47,745 bases of DNA, from positions 1-47,745 of the forward strand of contig JAEYRD010000109.1 in assembly GCA_023435725.1 (NCBI GenBank), written 5' to 3'. Made by a program: the position numbers and the translations under genes. The stretch's first letter is position 1. Each line of letters starts with the position of its first letter. The notes under the pieces were generated by a model that was given only the letters and a program-made list of their open reading frames with translations, was not told the origin of the DNA and ran no database searches. Source of the stretch: Pseudomonadota bacterium (GTDB lineage Bacteria > Pseudomonadota > Alphaproteobacteria > Rhizobiales > Xanthobacteraceae). This document shows, piece by piece, positions 1 through 8,196 of the stretch.

Positions 1-1330
1 CGCGGATCACGCCGACATGCGCGCTCATCATCGCGCGCAGCCGCTTGACGGCCGCAGCATCCGGCTCGCCGCTGCGCGGCGTTACCAGCATGTCGGGAAG
101 GCGGGCGGGCGGGCGGATCGCGCGGCCAGCGATATCTTCGGCGATACGCGCGGCATAAACTACGGCCTCCAGCAGCGAATTCGAGGCGAGGCGGTTGGCG
201 CCATGCGCGCCGGTGGACGATACTTCACCGCCAGCCCAGAGCCCGTCGATCGAGCTGCGGCCGCGGCCGTCGACCGCGATGCCGCCCATGTGGTAATGCG
301 CAGCCGGTGCGATCGGGATGGCCTGCGTGGCGGGATCGATGCCAGCGGCGGTGCAGCTCGCATGCACAGTCGGAAATTTCTGGGCGAAGCGCGTGCCCAA
401 CGCCTCGCGCGCGTCGAGGAACGCGCCTCGCCCGGCGGCGATCTCCGCGAATACGCCGCGGGCCACGATGTCACGCGGCGCAAGCTCGGCGAGCGGATGG
501 CGCGCGATCATGAAGCGCTCGCCTTCGCCGTTGATCAGCGTCGCGCCTTCGCCGCGCAGAGCCTCGGTCGCGAGCGGCGCCGGATCGCGCCCGACCATGA
601 TGGCGGTGGGGTGGAACTGCACGAATTCAGGGTCGGCAATGACGGCACCGGCGCGCGCGGCAATCGCTAGGCCCGATCCGCTGGCCTCGAGCGGATTGGT
701 GGTGGCGGCATAGAGATGGCCGATGCCGCCGGTCGCAAGCACGACCGCGCGCGCAGCGAGCAGGATCGGTCGTGCGGCGGGATTGCCCGCCTCGCGCATC
801 TGAAGACCGGTCACGGCGCCGTCCTCCGTCAACAGCACCTCGGCGACGAAACCTTCGATCAGGCGGATCGACGGCGTTTGACGCACGGCCTCGCTCAAGG
901 CTGCGATAATCGCGGCGCCCGCGCCATCGCCGCGCACGTGCACGATACGCCGCGCCGAGTGTGCGGCTTCGCGTCCGACTGCGAGCCTGCCTTCGAGATC
1001 GCGATCGAACGGCACGCCATAAGCGAGAAGGTCGTGGATCCGCGGTGCGGCCTCGCGCGCGATCCCGAGCGCGACCGCTTCATCGACGAGGCCGCCGCCG
1101 ACCGCGATCGTGTCGGCGGCATGCGCTTCCGGCGTATCGCCCTCGGCCACCGCGGCGGCGATGCCGCCTTGCGCCCATGCGGACGAGGCGCCCTGTCCGA
1201 GCGGTGCGGCCGAGATCAGCGTCACCGGCTGTGGCGCGAGCTTCAGCGCACAGAAGAGTCCGGCAAGGCCTCCGCCGACGATGACGACGTCGTCGGTAGC
1301 GCGGGTGAGGTTGTGGATGTTGTCCTGCAT
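1..1330 (-). CDS. nadB: L-aspartate oxidase NadB (3' end outside window)
   Basis: First enzyme of de novo NAD synthesis: FAD-dependent oxidation of L-aspartate to iminoaspartate, which NadA uses. Reading the minus strand from the ATG at 1330 gives an open frame to the window edge (about 443 codons; the family has about 520-540). It starts MQDNIHNLTRATDD and has the N-terminal FAD motif VIVGGGLAGL, then SSAWAQGGIAAA, EFVQFHPT, HYHMGGI and GAHGANRLASNSLLEAV, all typical of NadB. The C-terminal helical part is just entered (VGVIR). The start lies 9 bp beyond the nadA stop, so the two are almost certainly co-transcribed in the order nadA-nadB. nadC, often next, would be off the window. Confidence 0.95.
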   Translation of the reverse strand, partial: MQDNIHNLTRATDDVVIVGGGLAGLFCALKLAPQPVTLISAAPLGQGASSAWAQGGIAAAVAEGDTPEAHAADTIAVGGGLVDEAVALGIAREAAPRIHDLLAYGVPFDRDLEGRLAVGREAAHSARRIVHVRGDGAGAAIIAALSEAVRQTPSIRLIEGFVAEVLLTEDGAVTGLQMREAGNPAARPILLAARAVVLATGGIGHLYAATTNPLEASGSGLAIAARAGAVIADPEFVQFHPTAIMVGRDPAPLATEALRGEGATLINGEGERFMIARHPLAELAPRDIVARGVFAEIAAGRGAFLDAREALGTRFAQKFPTVHASCTAAGIDPATQAIPIAPAAHYHMGGIAVDGRGRSSIDGLWAGGEVSSTGAHGANRLASNSLLEAVVYAARIAEDIAGRAIRPPARLPDMLVTPRSGEPDAAAVKRLRAMMSAHVGVIR

Positions 1331-1339
1331 GGTATGCCC

Positions 1340-2446
1340 TCAATTCTTCAGATTGATCATCCGCTCGACCGAGCGCCGCGCGCGCATCGCAAGCGCCGGA
1401 TCGATCGTGACCTCCTCGCGAAGCGTCAATAGGCTCTCCAGAATGTTGGCGAGCGTGATGCGCTTCATATGCGGGCAGAGATTGCAGGGGCGCAGCATCT
1501 CCACATCCGGCAGCTCGGCCCGCACATTGTCGGCCATCGAGCATTCGGTGATCATGACGAGCCGCCGTGGCCGCTTCGCGCGCACCCAGTTGATCATGTG
1601 CGCGGTCGAGCCGGTGAAGTCGGCTTCCGCCAGCACGTCCGGCGGACATTCGGGATGCGCGATGATCTGCACCGAGGGATCGGCCTCGCGATAGGAGCGC
1701 AGCTCCTCGCCGGTGAAGCGCTCGTGCACCTCGCAGGCGCCCTTCCAGGCGATGATCTTCACATCGGTCTTCGAGGCCACATAGGTCGCAAGATAACGGT
1801 CGGGCAGGAAGATCACGCTTGGCGCGCCCAGGCTCTCTACCACCTGCACCGCGTTCGACGAGGTGCAGCAGATGTCGACCTCGGCCTTCACCTCCGCGGA
1901 GGTGTTGACGTAAGCGACGACGGGCACGCCGGGAAATTTCTCGCGGAGCAGCCGCACGTCGGCGCCCGTGATGCTGGCGGCAAGCGAACAGCCGGCGCGT
2001 GCGTCGGGGATCAGCACCGTCTTGTCCGGGTTGAGCAGCTTTGACGTCTCCGCCATGAAGTGCACGCCGCACTGGACGATGATGTCGGCCTTCACCTTGG
2101 TAGCCTCGACCGCGAGCTGGAGCGAGTCGCCACCGATATCGGCGACGCAGTGGAAGATTTCCGGGGCCTGGTAATTGTGCGCGAGGATCACCGCGCCCCG
2201 TGCCTGCTTCAGATCGTTGATCGCCTTGATCGCCGGCGCCATCAGCGGCCACTCGACCGGCGGGATCACGTGCTTCACGCGATCATAGAGAGGCGCGGTG
2301 GCGCGTTCGATTTCCGCCGTCCATTCCAGCGCGGGCATCGGCAGTGCGGGTCCCGTTCGCGCCGGCGCGGCGCGGGGGAGGGTGATGGCTTGGCCCTGCG
2401 GCCGGTTGGCAAAGTCGTCGGGGCCGTAAATTCCAGTGATCGGCAT
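1340..2446 (-). CDS. nadA: Quinolinate synthase NadA
   Basis: Cytosolic [4Fe-4S] enzyme that condenses iminoaspartate with dihydroxyacetone phosphate to quinolinate, the NAD precursor. It has 368 residues, normal for the longer NadA type. Recognisable segments are ILAHNYQAPEIFHCVADIGGDS, cut short here as AHNYQAPE, then VQCGVHFMAET, GCSLA, CCTSSNA, GSTAHM, ECSMADN and CNLCPHMKRITL. The conserved cysteines in VQCGVHF, ECSMADN and CNLCPH are the expected cluster ligands. The ATG at 2446 is preceded by a strong GGGAGG ribosome site. It is first in an operon with nadB, and two copies of a 19-bp operator-like sequence lie upstream, fitting control by the NadQ homologue encoded at 14890-15858. Confidence 0.97.
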   Translation of the reverse strand: MPITGIYGPDDFANRPQGQAITLPRAAPARTGPALPMPALEWTAEIERATAPLYDRVKHVIPPVEWPLMAPAIKAINDLKQARGAVILAHNYQAPEIFHCVADIGGDSLQLAVEATKVKADIIVQCGVHFMAETSKLLNPDKTVLIPDARAGCSLAASITGADVRLLREKFPGVPVVAYVNTSAEVKAEVDICCTSSNAVQVVESLGAPSVIFLPDRYLATYVASKTDVKIIAWKGACEVHERFTGEELRSYREADPSVQIIAHPECPPDVLAEADFTGSTAHMINWVRAKRPRRLVMITECSMADNVRAELPDVEMLRPCNLCPHMKRITLANILESLLTLREEVTIDPALAMRARRSVERMINLKN

Positions 2447-2468
2447 TGAAGCCTCCCGTAAGTTAATT

Positions 2469-2487
2469 ATGCTCTATATGAGTATAT
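2469..2487. promoter_or_regulatory. Operator-like sequence, copy 1 (nadA-proximal)
   Basis: ATGCTCTATATGAGTATAT, 23 bp upstream of the nadA start. It matches the copy at 2542-2560 at 17 of 19 positions in the same orientation, and its core is the imperfect palindrome CTCTATATGAG. The position, overlapping the AT-rich region where the nadA promoter should be, suits a repressor site. Assignment to NadQ is inference from the nearby regulator gene. Confidence 0.6.
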
Positions 2488-2503
2488 ATGAGGCCTGAGA
2501 AAT

Positions 2504-2519
2504 CCGGCCGAAAGGCCGG
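2504..2519. other. Perfect 6-bp hairpin between the two nadA operators
   Basis: CCGGCC-GAAA-GGCCGG. A GC-only stem with a GAAA loop on the plus strand (TTTC on the minus strand), placed between the two operator-like copies. It has no poly-T tail. It may sit in the nadA leader or may only be a spacer; its function is unknown. Confidence 0.45.
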
Positions 2520-2541
2520 GTCAGATCCATCGGACTCAAAT

Positions 2542-2560
2542 ATGCTCAATATGAGTAAAT
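2542..2560. promoter_or_regulatory. Operator-like sequence, copy 2 (distal)
   Basis: ATGCTCAATATGAGTAAAT, a direct repeat of the copy at 2469-2487 with start-to-start distance 73 bp (about seven helical turns). Its core CTCA-ATA-TGAG is a perfect palindrome, which suggests binding by a dimeric regulator. The rest of the 336-bp nadA/MFS intergenic region (2447-2782) shows no gene. Confidence 0.6.
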
Positions 2561-2782
2561 CAAATATAGCATGCCCCACGAGAGGCTGCTAGGTGGTGCC
2601 GCACACATTCCCGTCAAGTCGTGCCGGACGCGTCAGGCGAGGCCGCGATGAAACGCAATGCTCCCGCGGCAGCCCTTCGTGGAACGCAGTCATTTTTGAC
2701 TTGGGATTTTCATGCATCTGCATTAAACGCCTGACTCGCGGCTGCCTATTCCGGACCCGCCAACGACAGATTGAGGAAGTGC

Positions 2783-4033
2783 ATGTCGACGCAAGTGGGC
2801 GAGCTCGGTCCGGTTTCGCGTTCTACCAACTGGCGCACGCCAGCCGTCATCATTCTCTGCGGTTGTGCGATCGGCATGCTGGGCTTCGGCCCGCGCTCGG
2901 CGCTCGGCTTCTTCGTGCAACCGATGAGCCAGGAATTCGCCTGGGGCCGCGACGTGTTCGGTCTCGCGATCGCCGTGCAGAATTTGCTGTGGGGATTGGG
3001 GCAGCCGTTCGCCGGCGCGGTCGCCGACCGCTTCGGCCTGTTCCGGGTGATGTGCGTCGGCGCTCTGCTCTATGCCGGTGGCTTGCTCCTGATGCGTTAC
3101 TCCTCGACGCCGCTGTCGCTGAACATCGGCGCCGGCGTCATGGTTGGCTTTGGTCTTGCCGGTTGCTCGTTCAATCTGGTGCTGTCGGCGTTCACCAAGC
3201 TCCTGCCGGCCGAGAAGCGCGGCCTCGCGCTCGGCGCCGGCACCGCTGCGGGATCGTTCGGACAGTTCCTGTTCGCACCGATCGGCGTGGCGCTGATCGA
3301 CAATTTTGGCTGGCAGCAGGCGCTCACCGTGTTCGGCTTCCTGATGCTGCTGATCATCCCGCTGTCGCTGGCGCTGTCGACGCCGCCGGTCGCAAGCACG
3401 GCAAATGCTGCGCCTGCGGATGAGCAAACCTTCACAAGGGCGCTCGCCGAAGCCTTCGGCCATCGATCCTACGTGCTGCTGGTGCTCGGCTTCTTCACCT
3501 GCGGCTTCCAGCTCGCCTTCATTACCGTGCATCTGCCGGCCTTCCTCGTCGACCGCGGCGTCTCGGCGCAAACCGGCGGCTGGGTCATCGCGGCGATCGG
3601 CCTGTTCAACATGGTGGGATCGCTCAGCGTCGGCTATCTCCAGAACAGTCTGCCGAAGCGCTACATCCTGTCGACCATCTATTTCACGCGCGCGCTTGCG
3701 ACGCTCGCCTTCATCTCGTTCCCGATCACGCCGTTCTCGGCGATCGCATTCGGCGCGATCTCCGGCCTGACCTGGCTGTCGACGGTGCCGCCGACTTCAG
3801 CGCTGGTGGCGCTGATGTTCGGTACGCGCTGGCTGGCGACGCTCTATGGCTTCGCCTTCGTCAGCCATCAGGTTGGCGGCTTCCTCGGCGTCTGGCTCGG
3901 TGGCATCGTATTCGAGCGGTTCGGTTCCTATACGCCGATCTGGTGGCTCTCGATCCTGTTCGGCGTGCTCTCGGCGCTGATCAATCTTCCGATCGTGGAG
4001 AAACCCGTTCAGCGACTAGTGCCGGCGATTTGA
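2783..4033 (+). CDS. MFS transporter
   Basis: Inner-membrane major facilitator protein of 416 residues, a normal length for the 12-helix type. The N-terminal half has the inter-helix 2-3 motif GAVADRFGLFRV and the chain is strongly hydrophobic throughout. The sequence (GPRSALGFFVQPMSQEFAWGR) resembles the monocarboxylate/oxalate-formate branch, but the substrate cannot be read. I use the ATG at 2783, which has GAGGAA just upstream, rather than the TTG at 2771. The last residues and the stop codon lie inside the left arm of a long inverted repeat (4016-4093), so the tail LVPAI is encoded by the repeat. It is divergent from nadA; no functional link is evident. Confidence 0.9.
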   Translation: MSTQVGELGPVSRSTNWRTPAVIILCGCAIGMLGFGPRSALGFFVQPMSQEFAWGRDVFGLAIAVQNLLWGLGQPFAGAVADRFGLFRVMCVGALLYAGGLLLMRYSSTPLSLNIGAGVMVGFGLAGCSFNLVLSAFTKLLPAEKRGLALGAGTAAGSFGQFLFAPIGVALIDNFGWQQALTVFGFLMLLIIPLSLALSTPPVASTANAAPADEQTFTRALAEAFGHRSYVLLVLGFFTCGFQLAFITVHLPAFLVDRGVSAQTGGWVIAAIGLFNMVGSLSVGYLQNSLPKRYILSTIYFTRALATLAFISFPITPFSAIAFGAISGLTWLSTVPPTSALVALMFGTRWLATLYGFAFVSHQVGGFLGVWLGGIVFERFGSYTPIWWLSILFGVLSALINLPIVEKPVQRLVPAI

Positions 4034-4093
4034 AGTTCCTGCAGAGCAAGCCGCGAATTCGTTCAGGAACTTCAAATCGATAACCGGCACTAG
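4016..4093. repeat. Long bulged inverted repeat (hairpin A)
   Basis: The left arm 4016-4041 (CTAGTGCCGG c GATTTGAAGTTCCTG) pairs with 4064-4093 (CAGGAACTTCAAATC gata ACCGGCACTAG). About 25 bp pair around a small internal bulge, with a 22-nt loop. It contains the stop codon of the MFS gene. It probably forms a strong RNA hairpin and may act as a terminator or as a mobile palindromic repeat. A second hairpin of the same architecture follows at once. Confidence 0.8.
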
Positions 4094-4108
4094 GATCATG
4101 TATTTGCT

Positions 4109-4181
4109 GGTGCTCCTCTTAATTCCGAAGTTCGCTCCTGTGGTGCCGATAGGGTTTGCGAACTTCGGAATTGGAGCGCCA
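4109..4181. repeat. Long bulged inverted repeat (hairpin B)
   Basis: 4109-4135 (GGTGCTCC tctt AATTCCGAAGTTCGC) pairs with 4158-4181 (GCGAACTTCGGAATTGGAGCGCC). There is a 15-bp perfect inner stem, a 4-nt one-sided bulge, an outer stem and a 22-nt loop. Bulge size and loop length match hairpin A, and both arms share GAAGTTC, so the two look like related units. Confidence 0.8.
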
Positions 4182-4239
4182 GTTGCGCAGCCGGCCTGAT
4201 CGGCTAAACATTCCCTGAGACAAGTCAGGGAGTTCAGCT

Positions 4240-5226
4240 GTGGCCACATTCAAGGCGATCCGGATCGACAAGGCGGACAAGGGCACGACCGCCGCGCTCA
4301 CGCAGTTCGACGAAGCCGAGCTGATGGACGGCGACGTCACCGTCCGCGTGGAGTGGTCGACCCTGAACTACAAGGACGGCCTCGCGCTCACCGGCAAGGC
4401 GCCGGTGGTGCGCCGTTTCCCGATGATCGCCGGCATCGACTTCGCCGGCACCGTGGAGCAATCTTCGCATCCGCAATGGAAGGCGGGCGACAAGGTCGTC
4501 TGCACCGGCTGGGGCATGGGCGAGACCCATCTCGGCGCTTACGCCGAGAAGGCGCGGGTGAAGGGCGACTGGCTGGTCGCCTTGCCGCAGGGCCTGTCGG
4601 CGCGCGACGCCATGGCGATCGGCACCGCCGGCTTCACTGCGATGCTTTCGGTGCTGGCGCTGGAGAAGCACGGTCTGTCCCCGAAGAGCGGCCCCGTGGT
4701 GGTAACGGGCGCCGCCGGCGGCGTCGGTTCGGTCGCGACGGCCGTGCTGTCGAAGCTCGGTTACCACGTCATTGCGTCCACCGGCCGCGCCTCGGAAGCG
4801 GACTATCTGAAAGAGATCGGTGCGGCCGAGGTCATCGACCGCAACGAATTGTCGGCGCCGGCCAAGCCCCTTGCCAAGGAGCGCTGGGCGGGCGGCGTCG
4901 ACAGCGTCGGCTCGACCACGCTCGCGAATCTTCTGTCGATGACCAAATATGGCGGCGCGATCGCGGCGTGCGGCCTTGCGGCCGGCATGGACCTGCCGTC
5001 TTCTGTCGCACCTTTCATTTTGCGCGGAGTGTGCCTTCTTGGCATCGATTCCGTGATGTGCCCGATCGAGCTCAGGAAGGCTGCCTGGCAACGCCTCGCG
5101 TCCGATCTTGATCGGGCAAAGCTATCTGAAATCACTAAGGAAATTTCGCTCGACGAGGTTTCGGAGTGGGGCGCGAAGATCCTTGCCGGCCAAGTCCGGG
5201 GCCGCATCGTGGTTAAAATTGTCTAA
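4240..5226 (+). CDS. acuI: Zinc-free MDR oxidoreductase, AcuI/YhdH type
   Basis: NADPH-dependent reductase of the medium-chain family, YhdH/AcuI branch, whose known members reduce acrylyl-CoA to propionyl-CoA. It has 328 residues, the normal length. Visible features are MATFKAIRIDK at the N-terminus, STLNYKDGLALTG, PMIAGIDFAGTV, and the nucleotide-binding TGAAGGVGSVA with STGR, which suggests NADPH. Catalytic zinc cysteines are absent, as expected for this branch. The start is GTG at 4240, supported by CAGGGAG about 8 nt upstream. It stands alone after two large hairpins. The true substrate is uncertain; acrylyl-CoA is the best guess by family. Confidence 0.82.
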   Translation: MATFKAIRIDKADKGTTAALTQFDEAELMDGDVTVRVEWSTLNYKDGLALTGKAPVVRRFPMIAGIDFAGTVEQSSHPQWKAGDKVVCTGWGMGETHLGAYAEKARVKGDWLVALPQGLSARDAMAIGTAGFTAMLSVLALEKHGLSPKSGPVVVTGAAGGVGSVATAVLSKLGYHVIASTGRASEADYLKEIGAAEVIDRNELSAPAKPLAKERWAGGVDSVGSTTLANLLSMTKYGGAIAACGLAAGMDLPSSVAPFILRGVCLLGIDSVMCPIELRKAAWQRLASDLDRAKLSEITKEISLDEVSEWGAKILAGQVRGRIVVKIV

Positions 5227-5240
5227 CGGCGTTTAAGACT

Positions 5241-5284
5241 TTACCAACCAAGCTGCTCCAATGTTGCCTTGGTTAGTATGGTAA
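5241..5284. repeat. Imperfect inverted repeat downstream of the acuI-like gene
   Basis: TTACCAACCAAG (5241-5252) pairs with CTTGGTTAGTATGGTAA (5268-5284), leaving an extra 5 nt in the right arm. It could be a weak terminator for the upstream gene, but no T-run follows. Confidence 0.4.
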
Positions 5285-5341
5285 GCAGTGGGTAAAGAGA
5301 TAGGGCATCGCCCGCTGCGGGGGTTGAGTTCGGAGTTGAGC

Positions 5342-5929
5342 ATGCTTGCGCGTATCATGTTGGGGGCTGTCACGGCGGCAGCGACGTTTGCGCCGGCCAT
5401 TGCAGGAAGCATGAATGCCGACGAGGCGCGCCGCTTCGTCGCCGGCAAGGTGTTCGCCTTCACCTGTTTCGACGGCACCCGCGGTGCAGGCCGCATCCTC
5501 GACGATCTTGGCGCCGCCGGCGCGGTGCAGTTCTCGGGCGCAGGCCCGGTGCGCCATCTCCGCCTGCCCGGCAATACGCTCCAGATCCGCGGCCAGAACG
5601 TCTGCGCCTCGATCAAGGGCATTCCGTTCGAGCCCTGCTTCAACCTGGAAAAGACCGACGATCGCAGCTTCCGCGGCTCGGTGTCGGGTATGGGTTTCGC
5701 CTATTGCGACTTCCACCACCAGGGCGGCAACCAGATGCTGATGGCGCGCGCGGTGGCGCGCCCGCGCTCGCTACGTGCCTCGGAGCACACCGGAACGGTC
5801 GGCGCGTCGAACACCGAAGTCGCCCAGCGCGTCGAGACGCCGCGTGTCGAGAGCAGCCGGCTCGATCCGGTGAAACCGGAGCCCGCCAAGACCGAGGCCC
5901 CGTTGGAGCTGCGTCGCTCGACGCAGTGA
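5342..5929 (+). CDS. Secreted protein of unknown function
   Basis: 195 residues from the ATG at 5342. The N-terminus MLARIMLGAVTAAATFAPAI followed by AGS is a clear signal peptide, probably cut after AGS, so the mature protein is periplasmic or exported. Starting at the upstream in-frame ATG (5288) would bury the signal. The mature part (about residues 25-135) has four spaced cysteines (FTCFDGTRG, NVCASIKG, EPCFNLE, AYCDFHH) that could form two disulfides. The C-terminal 60 residues are Arg/Glu/Pro-rich and probably disordered. I do not recognise the family. It stands alone upstream of the chemoreceptors. Confidence 0.75.
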   Translation: MLARIMLGAVTAAATFAPAIAGSMNADEARRFVAGKVFAFTCFDGTRGAGRILDDLGAAGAVQFSGAGPVRHLRLPGNTLQIRGQNVCASIKGIPFEPCFNLEKTDDRSFRGSVSGMGFAYCDFHHQGGNQMLMARAVARPRSLRASEHTGTVGASNTEVAQRVETPRVESSRLDPVKPEPAKTEAPLELRRSTQ

Positions 5930-6254
5930 GAAGGCTGTGCGGGCGTTCGCGCAGCTTGTCGTTAAAAGCCTCCCTCGAACGATAAGCCGATCTTCACATC
6001 AGCCTGGTCGGCGAGACGGTGAGTCGACGGCCGAAAGCGGCGGGCGGAGGTTAACGGACGCGGCGCCTGCAAATTCGCGAAGCGCCGAAGCTCTGCACGC
6101 GATAAGTGTGCAAGTACGATGGCTTGAGCAGCATTTTCCGTATTTCTACCCAGGCCGCAGTGTCGGTACTTAACGTTAATGAGGAATCTGGCGGTTAGCC
6201 TTCTCGGGCTGTTCACGCGCGTCGCGCGGCAATGCATATCCCGGGAATATTTTG
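5930..6254. other. Intergenic region upstream of first chemoreceptor
   Basis: 325 bp with no credible gene. It contains GGTTAACGG at 6049 and the perfect palindrome TTAACGTTAA at 6170-6179, about 75 bp before the chemoreceptor start. TTAACG also occurs upstream of the two following chemoreceptors. Promoter elements are otherwise unclear. Confidence 0.4.
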
Positions 6255-7997
6255 ATGTCGTTCATTCAGAACCTGCGAATTGGGACCAAGCTCGCCATCA
6301 CCTCCGCGCTGACCATCGCTCTCGTCGCGCTGATGATCTTTCTCGAGATGAGCGGTGGCGCCGAGGTCCAGAGGCTCAACAACGCAGCATCGGCACAGCA
6401 GGCGATCGCGCAAAACGCTGCGGAAGCGAAGGCGTCTGTCCGCGGAATGCAGATCGGCATTCGCGACATCCTGACGTCCACTTCGCCCGCCGAGATGCAG
6501 AAGGCGGTCATCTATTTCAACGACCGGCAGACGGCGGCCCAGAAATTCTCCGGCGAGATGGCGAAGCTGTCGCGCTCGCCTGAGAACCACAAGCGGATCG
6601 ATCGCCTGACCGTGCTGATCGACAATTTCAGCAAAGGCGAGCAGCAGATCGAGGCGATCCGCAAACAGGAGCTCGCGCTCGACGCGAAGAAGGATGGTGA
6701 CGCGGCCGCTCAGATCGCGAAGCTGGTGGCCGAGGTCGACCGCATCCGCAAGGGGACGCTGGCGCCGATCAACGAAGAGATTTCGGAACTGACCAACCAG
6801 ATCACCGACTTCGCCAAGCAGAAGAGCGTCGAAGCCCGCGCCGAAGCGGAGGCCGAAGCTGCGTCGGTCGCGCGGACATCGCTCGTCACAGGCGCGCTGG
6901 TCGCGCTGGTCCTGATCGGCGCATGCATCTTCTCCGTCTTCAGCATTGCGCGGCCCATGCGTGCGCTGACGGTGGCGATGGAGAAGCTTGCCGACGGCGA
7001 CTTCTCGGTGGTGCTGCCGGGCCTCGGCCGCATGGACGAGGTCGGCGAGGTCGCGGGCGCCGTCGAAAAATTCAAGATCGTGTCCGAGCAGAAGGCGCGC
7101 GCGGAAGCCGAAGCCAAGATGCGCCAGGATCAGATCGCAGCGGAGCAGCGCAAGTCGGAGATGCGCCGGCTCGCCGACAGTTTTGAGGGTGCAGTCGGCG
7201 AAATCGTCGGCACGGTGTCATCAGCCTCGACGGAGCTCGAAGCATCCGCCACCACGTTGACCTCGACCGCGGAACGCACACAGGAGCTCACCACCATGGT
7301 CGCGGCGGCCTCGGAAGAGGCGTCTACCAACGTGCAGTCGGTCGCATCCGCCACCGAGGAGCTGTCCTCCTCGATCACCGAGATCAGCCGCCAGGTGCAA
7401 GAATCCGCGCGCGTGGCGAGCGAGGCCGTCGGCCAGGCCCGCACCACGACCGACCGGGTCAGCGAATTGTCGAAGGCGGCAACCCGGATTGGCGACGTCG
7501 TCGAGCTGATCAACACTATCGCGGGCCAGACCAATCTTCTGGCGCTCAACGCCACGATCGAGGCCGCGCGCGCCGGCGAAGCCGGCAAGGGCTTTGCGGT
7601 CGTTGCTTCCGAAGTGAAGGCTCTCGCCGAGCAGACGGCGAAGGCGACCGGCGAGATCGGGCAACAGATTGCTGGCATTCAGGCCGCGACCGAGCATTCG
7701 GTCGGCGCGATCAAGGACATTAGCGATACGATCGAGCGGCTGTCGGAGATCTCTTCGGCGATCGCGGCTGCGGTGGAAGAGCAGGGTGCGGCGACGCAGG
7801 AGATCTCCCGCAACGTCGCACAGGCCTCGCAAGGCACCCAGCAGGTGTCCTCCAACATCACCGACGTCCAGCGCGGCGCGAGCGAAACCGGCTCGGCATC
7901 GTCGCAGGTGCTGGCGGCCGCGCAGTCGCTGTCCGGCGACAGCAACCGCCTCAAGCTCGAGGTCGGCAAGTTCCTCGGCACCGTGCGCGCCGCCTAA
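6255..7997 (+). CDS. Methyl-accepting chemotaxis protein 1
   Basis: Inner-membrane chemoreceptor of 580 residues that signals through CheW/CheA. Order: TM1 about 12-32, a periplasmic helical sensor about 33-207, TM2 about 209-231, HAMP about 232-285 (LADGDFSVVLPGLGRMDEVG), and a cytoplasmic coiled coil about 310-580. The hairpin tip has NTIAGQTNLLALNATIEAA and GEAGKGFAVVA, the CheA/CheW contact region. The C-terminus ends KFLGTVRAA with no NWETF-like pentapeptide, so CheR/CheB tethering is not expected. The start is ATG 6255; the TTG at 6252 is less likely. First of three receptor genes in tandem; a strong hairpin follows, so it is probably its own transcript. Confidence 0.95.
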   Translation: MSFIQNLRIGTKLAITSALTIALVALMIFLEMSGGAEVQRLNNAASAQQAIAQNAAEAKASVRGMQIGIRDILTSTSPAEMQKAVIYFNDRQTAAQKFSGEMAKLSRSPENHKRIDRLTVLIDNFSKGEQQIEAIRKQELALDAKKDGDAAAQIAKLVAEVDRIRKGTLAPINEEISELTNQITDFAKQKSVEARAEAEAEAASVARTSLVTGALVALVLIGACIFSVFSIARPMRALTVAMEKLADGDFSVVLPGLGRMDEVGEVAGAVEKFKIVSEQKARAEAEAKMRQDQIAAEQRKSEMRRLADSFEGAVGEIVGTVSSASTELEASATTLTSTAERTQELTTMVAAASEEASTNVQSVASATEELSSSITEISRQVQESARVASEAVGQARTTTDRVSELSKAATRIGDVVELINTIAGQTNLLALNATIEAARAGEAGKGFAVVASEVKALAEQTAKATGEIGQQIAGIQAATEHSVGAIKDISDTIERLSEISSAIAAAVEEQGAATQEISRNVAQASQGTQQVSSNITDVQRGASETGSASSQVLAAAQSLSGDSNRLKLEVGKFLGTVRAA

Positions 7998-8022
7998 GTC
8001 CGGCTCAGCACAGACGCGATCC

Positions 8023-8056
8023 AACGACCGCCGCGCCTGAAAGCGCGGCGGTCGTT
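8023..8056 (+). terminator. Strong hairpin, probable terminator of chemoreceptor 1
   Basis: A perfect 14-bp stem, AACGACCGCCGCGC, loop CTGAAA, then GCGCGGCGGTCGTT, beginning 25 bp after the stop codon. The T-run is poor (CGCGTTCATGTT), as is common in GC-rich alphaproteobacteria, so it may also act as a 3'-end stabiliser. Confidence 0.7.
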
Positions 8057-8196
8057 CGCGTTCATGTTGCAGTGCCGCAACGAATAACGCGCAGGGTTAA
8101 CGTTCCGGAAAAGTGAAGCAGGCATCATCTGCCCAATTTCTCGGCACGATTCGCTGCCGCCCCGCCATTTGATCCCAAGCCCTTTGGAGCTCGTCC

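Noticed and set aside
1080..2252. 390-codon minus-strand open frame across nadA/nadB
   Set aside because: It is out of frame with both genes; translation is Arg/Gly-rich with no family resemblance. A GC-rich shadow.
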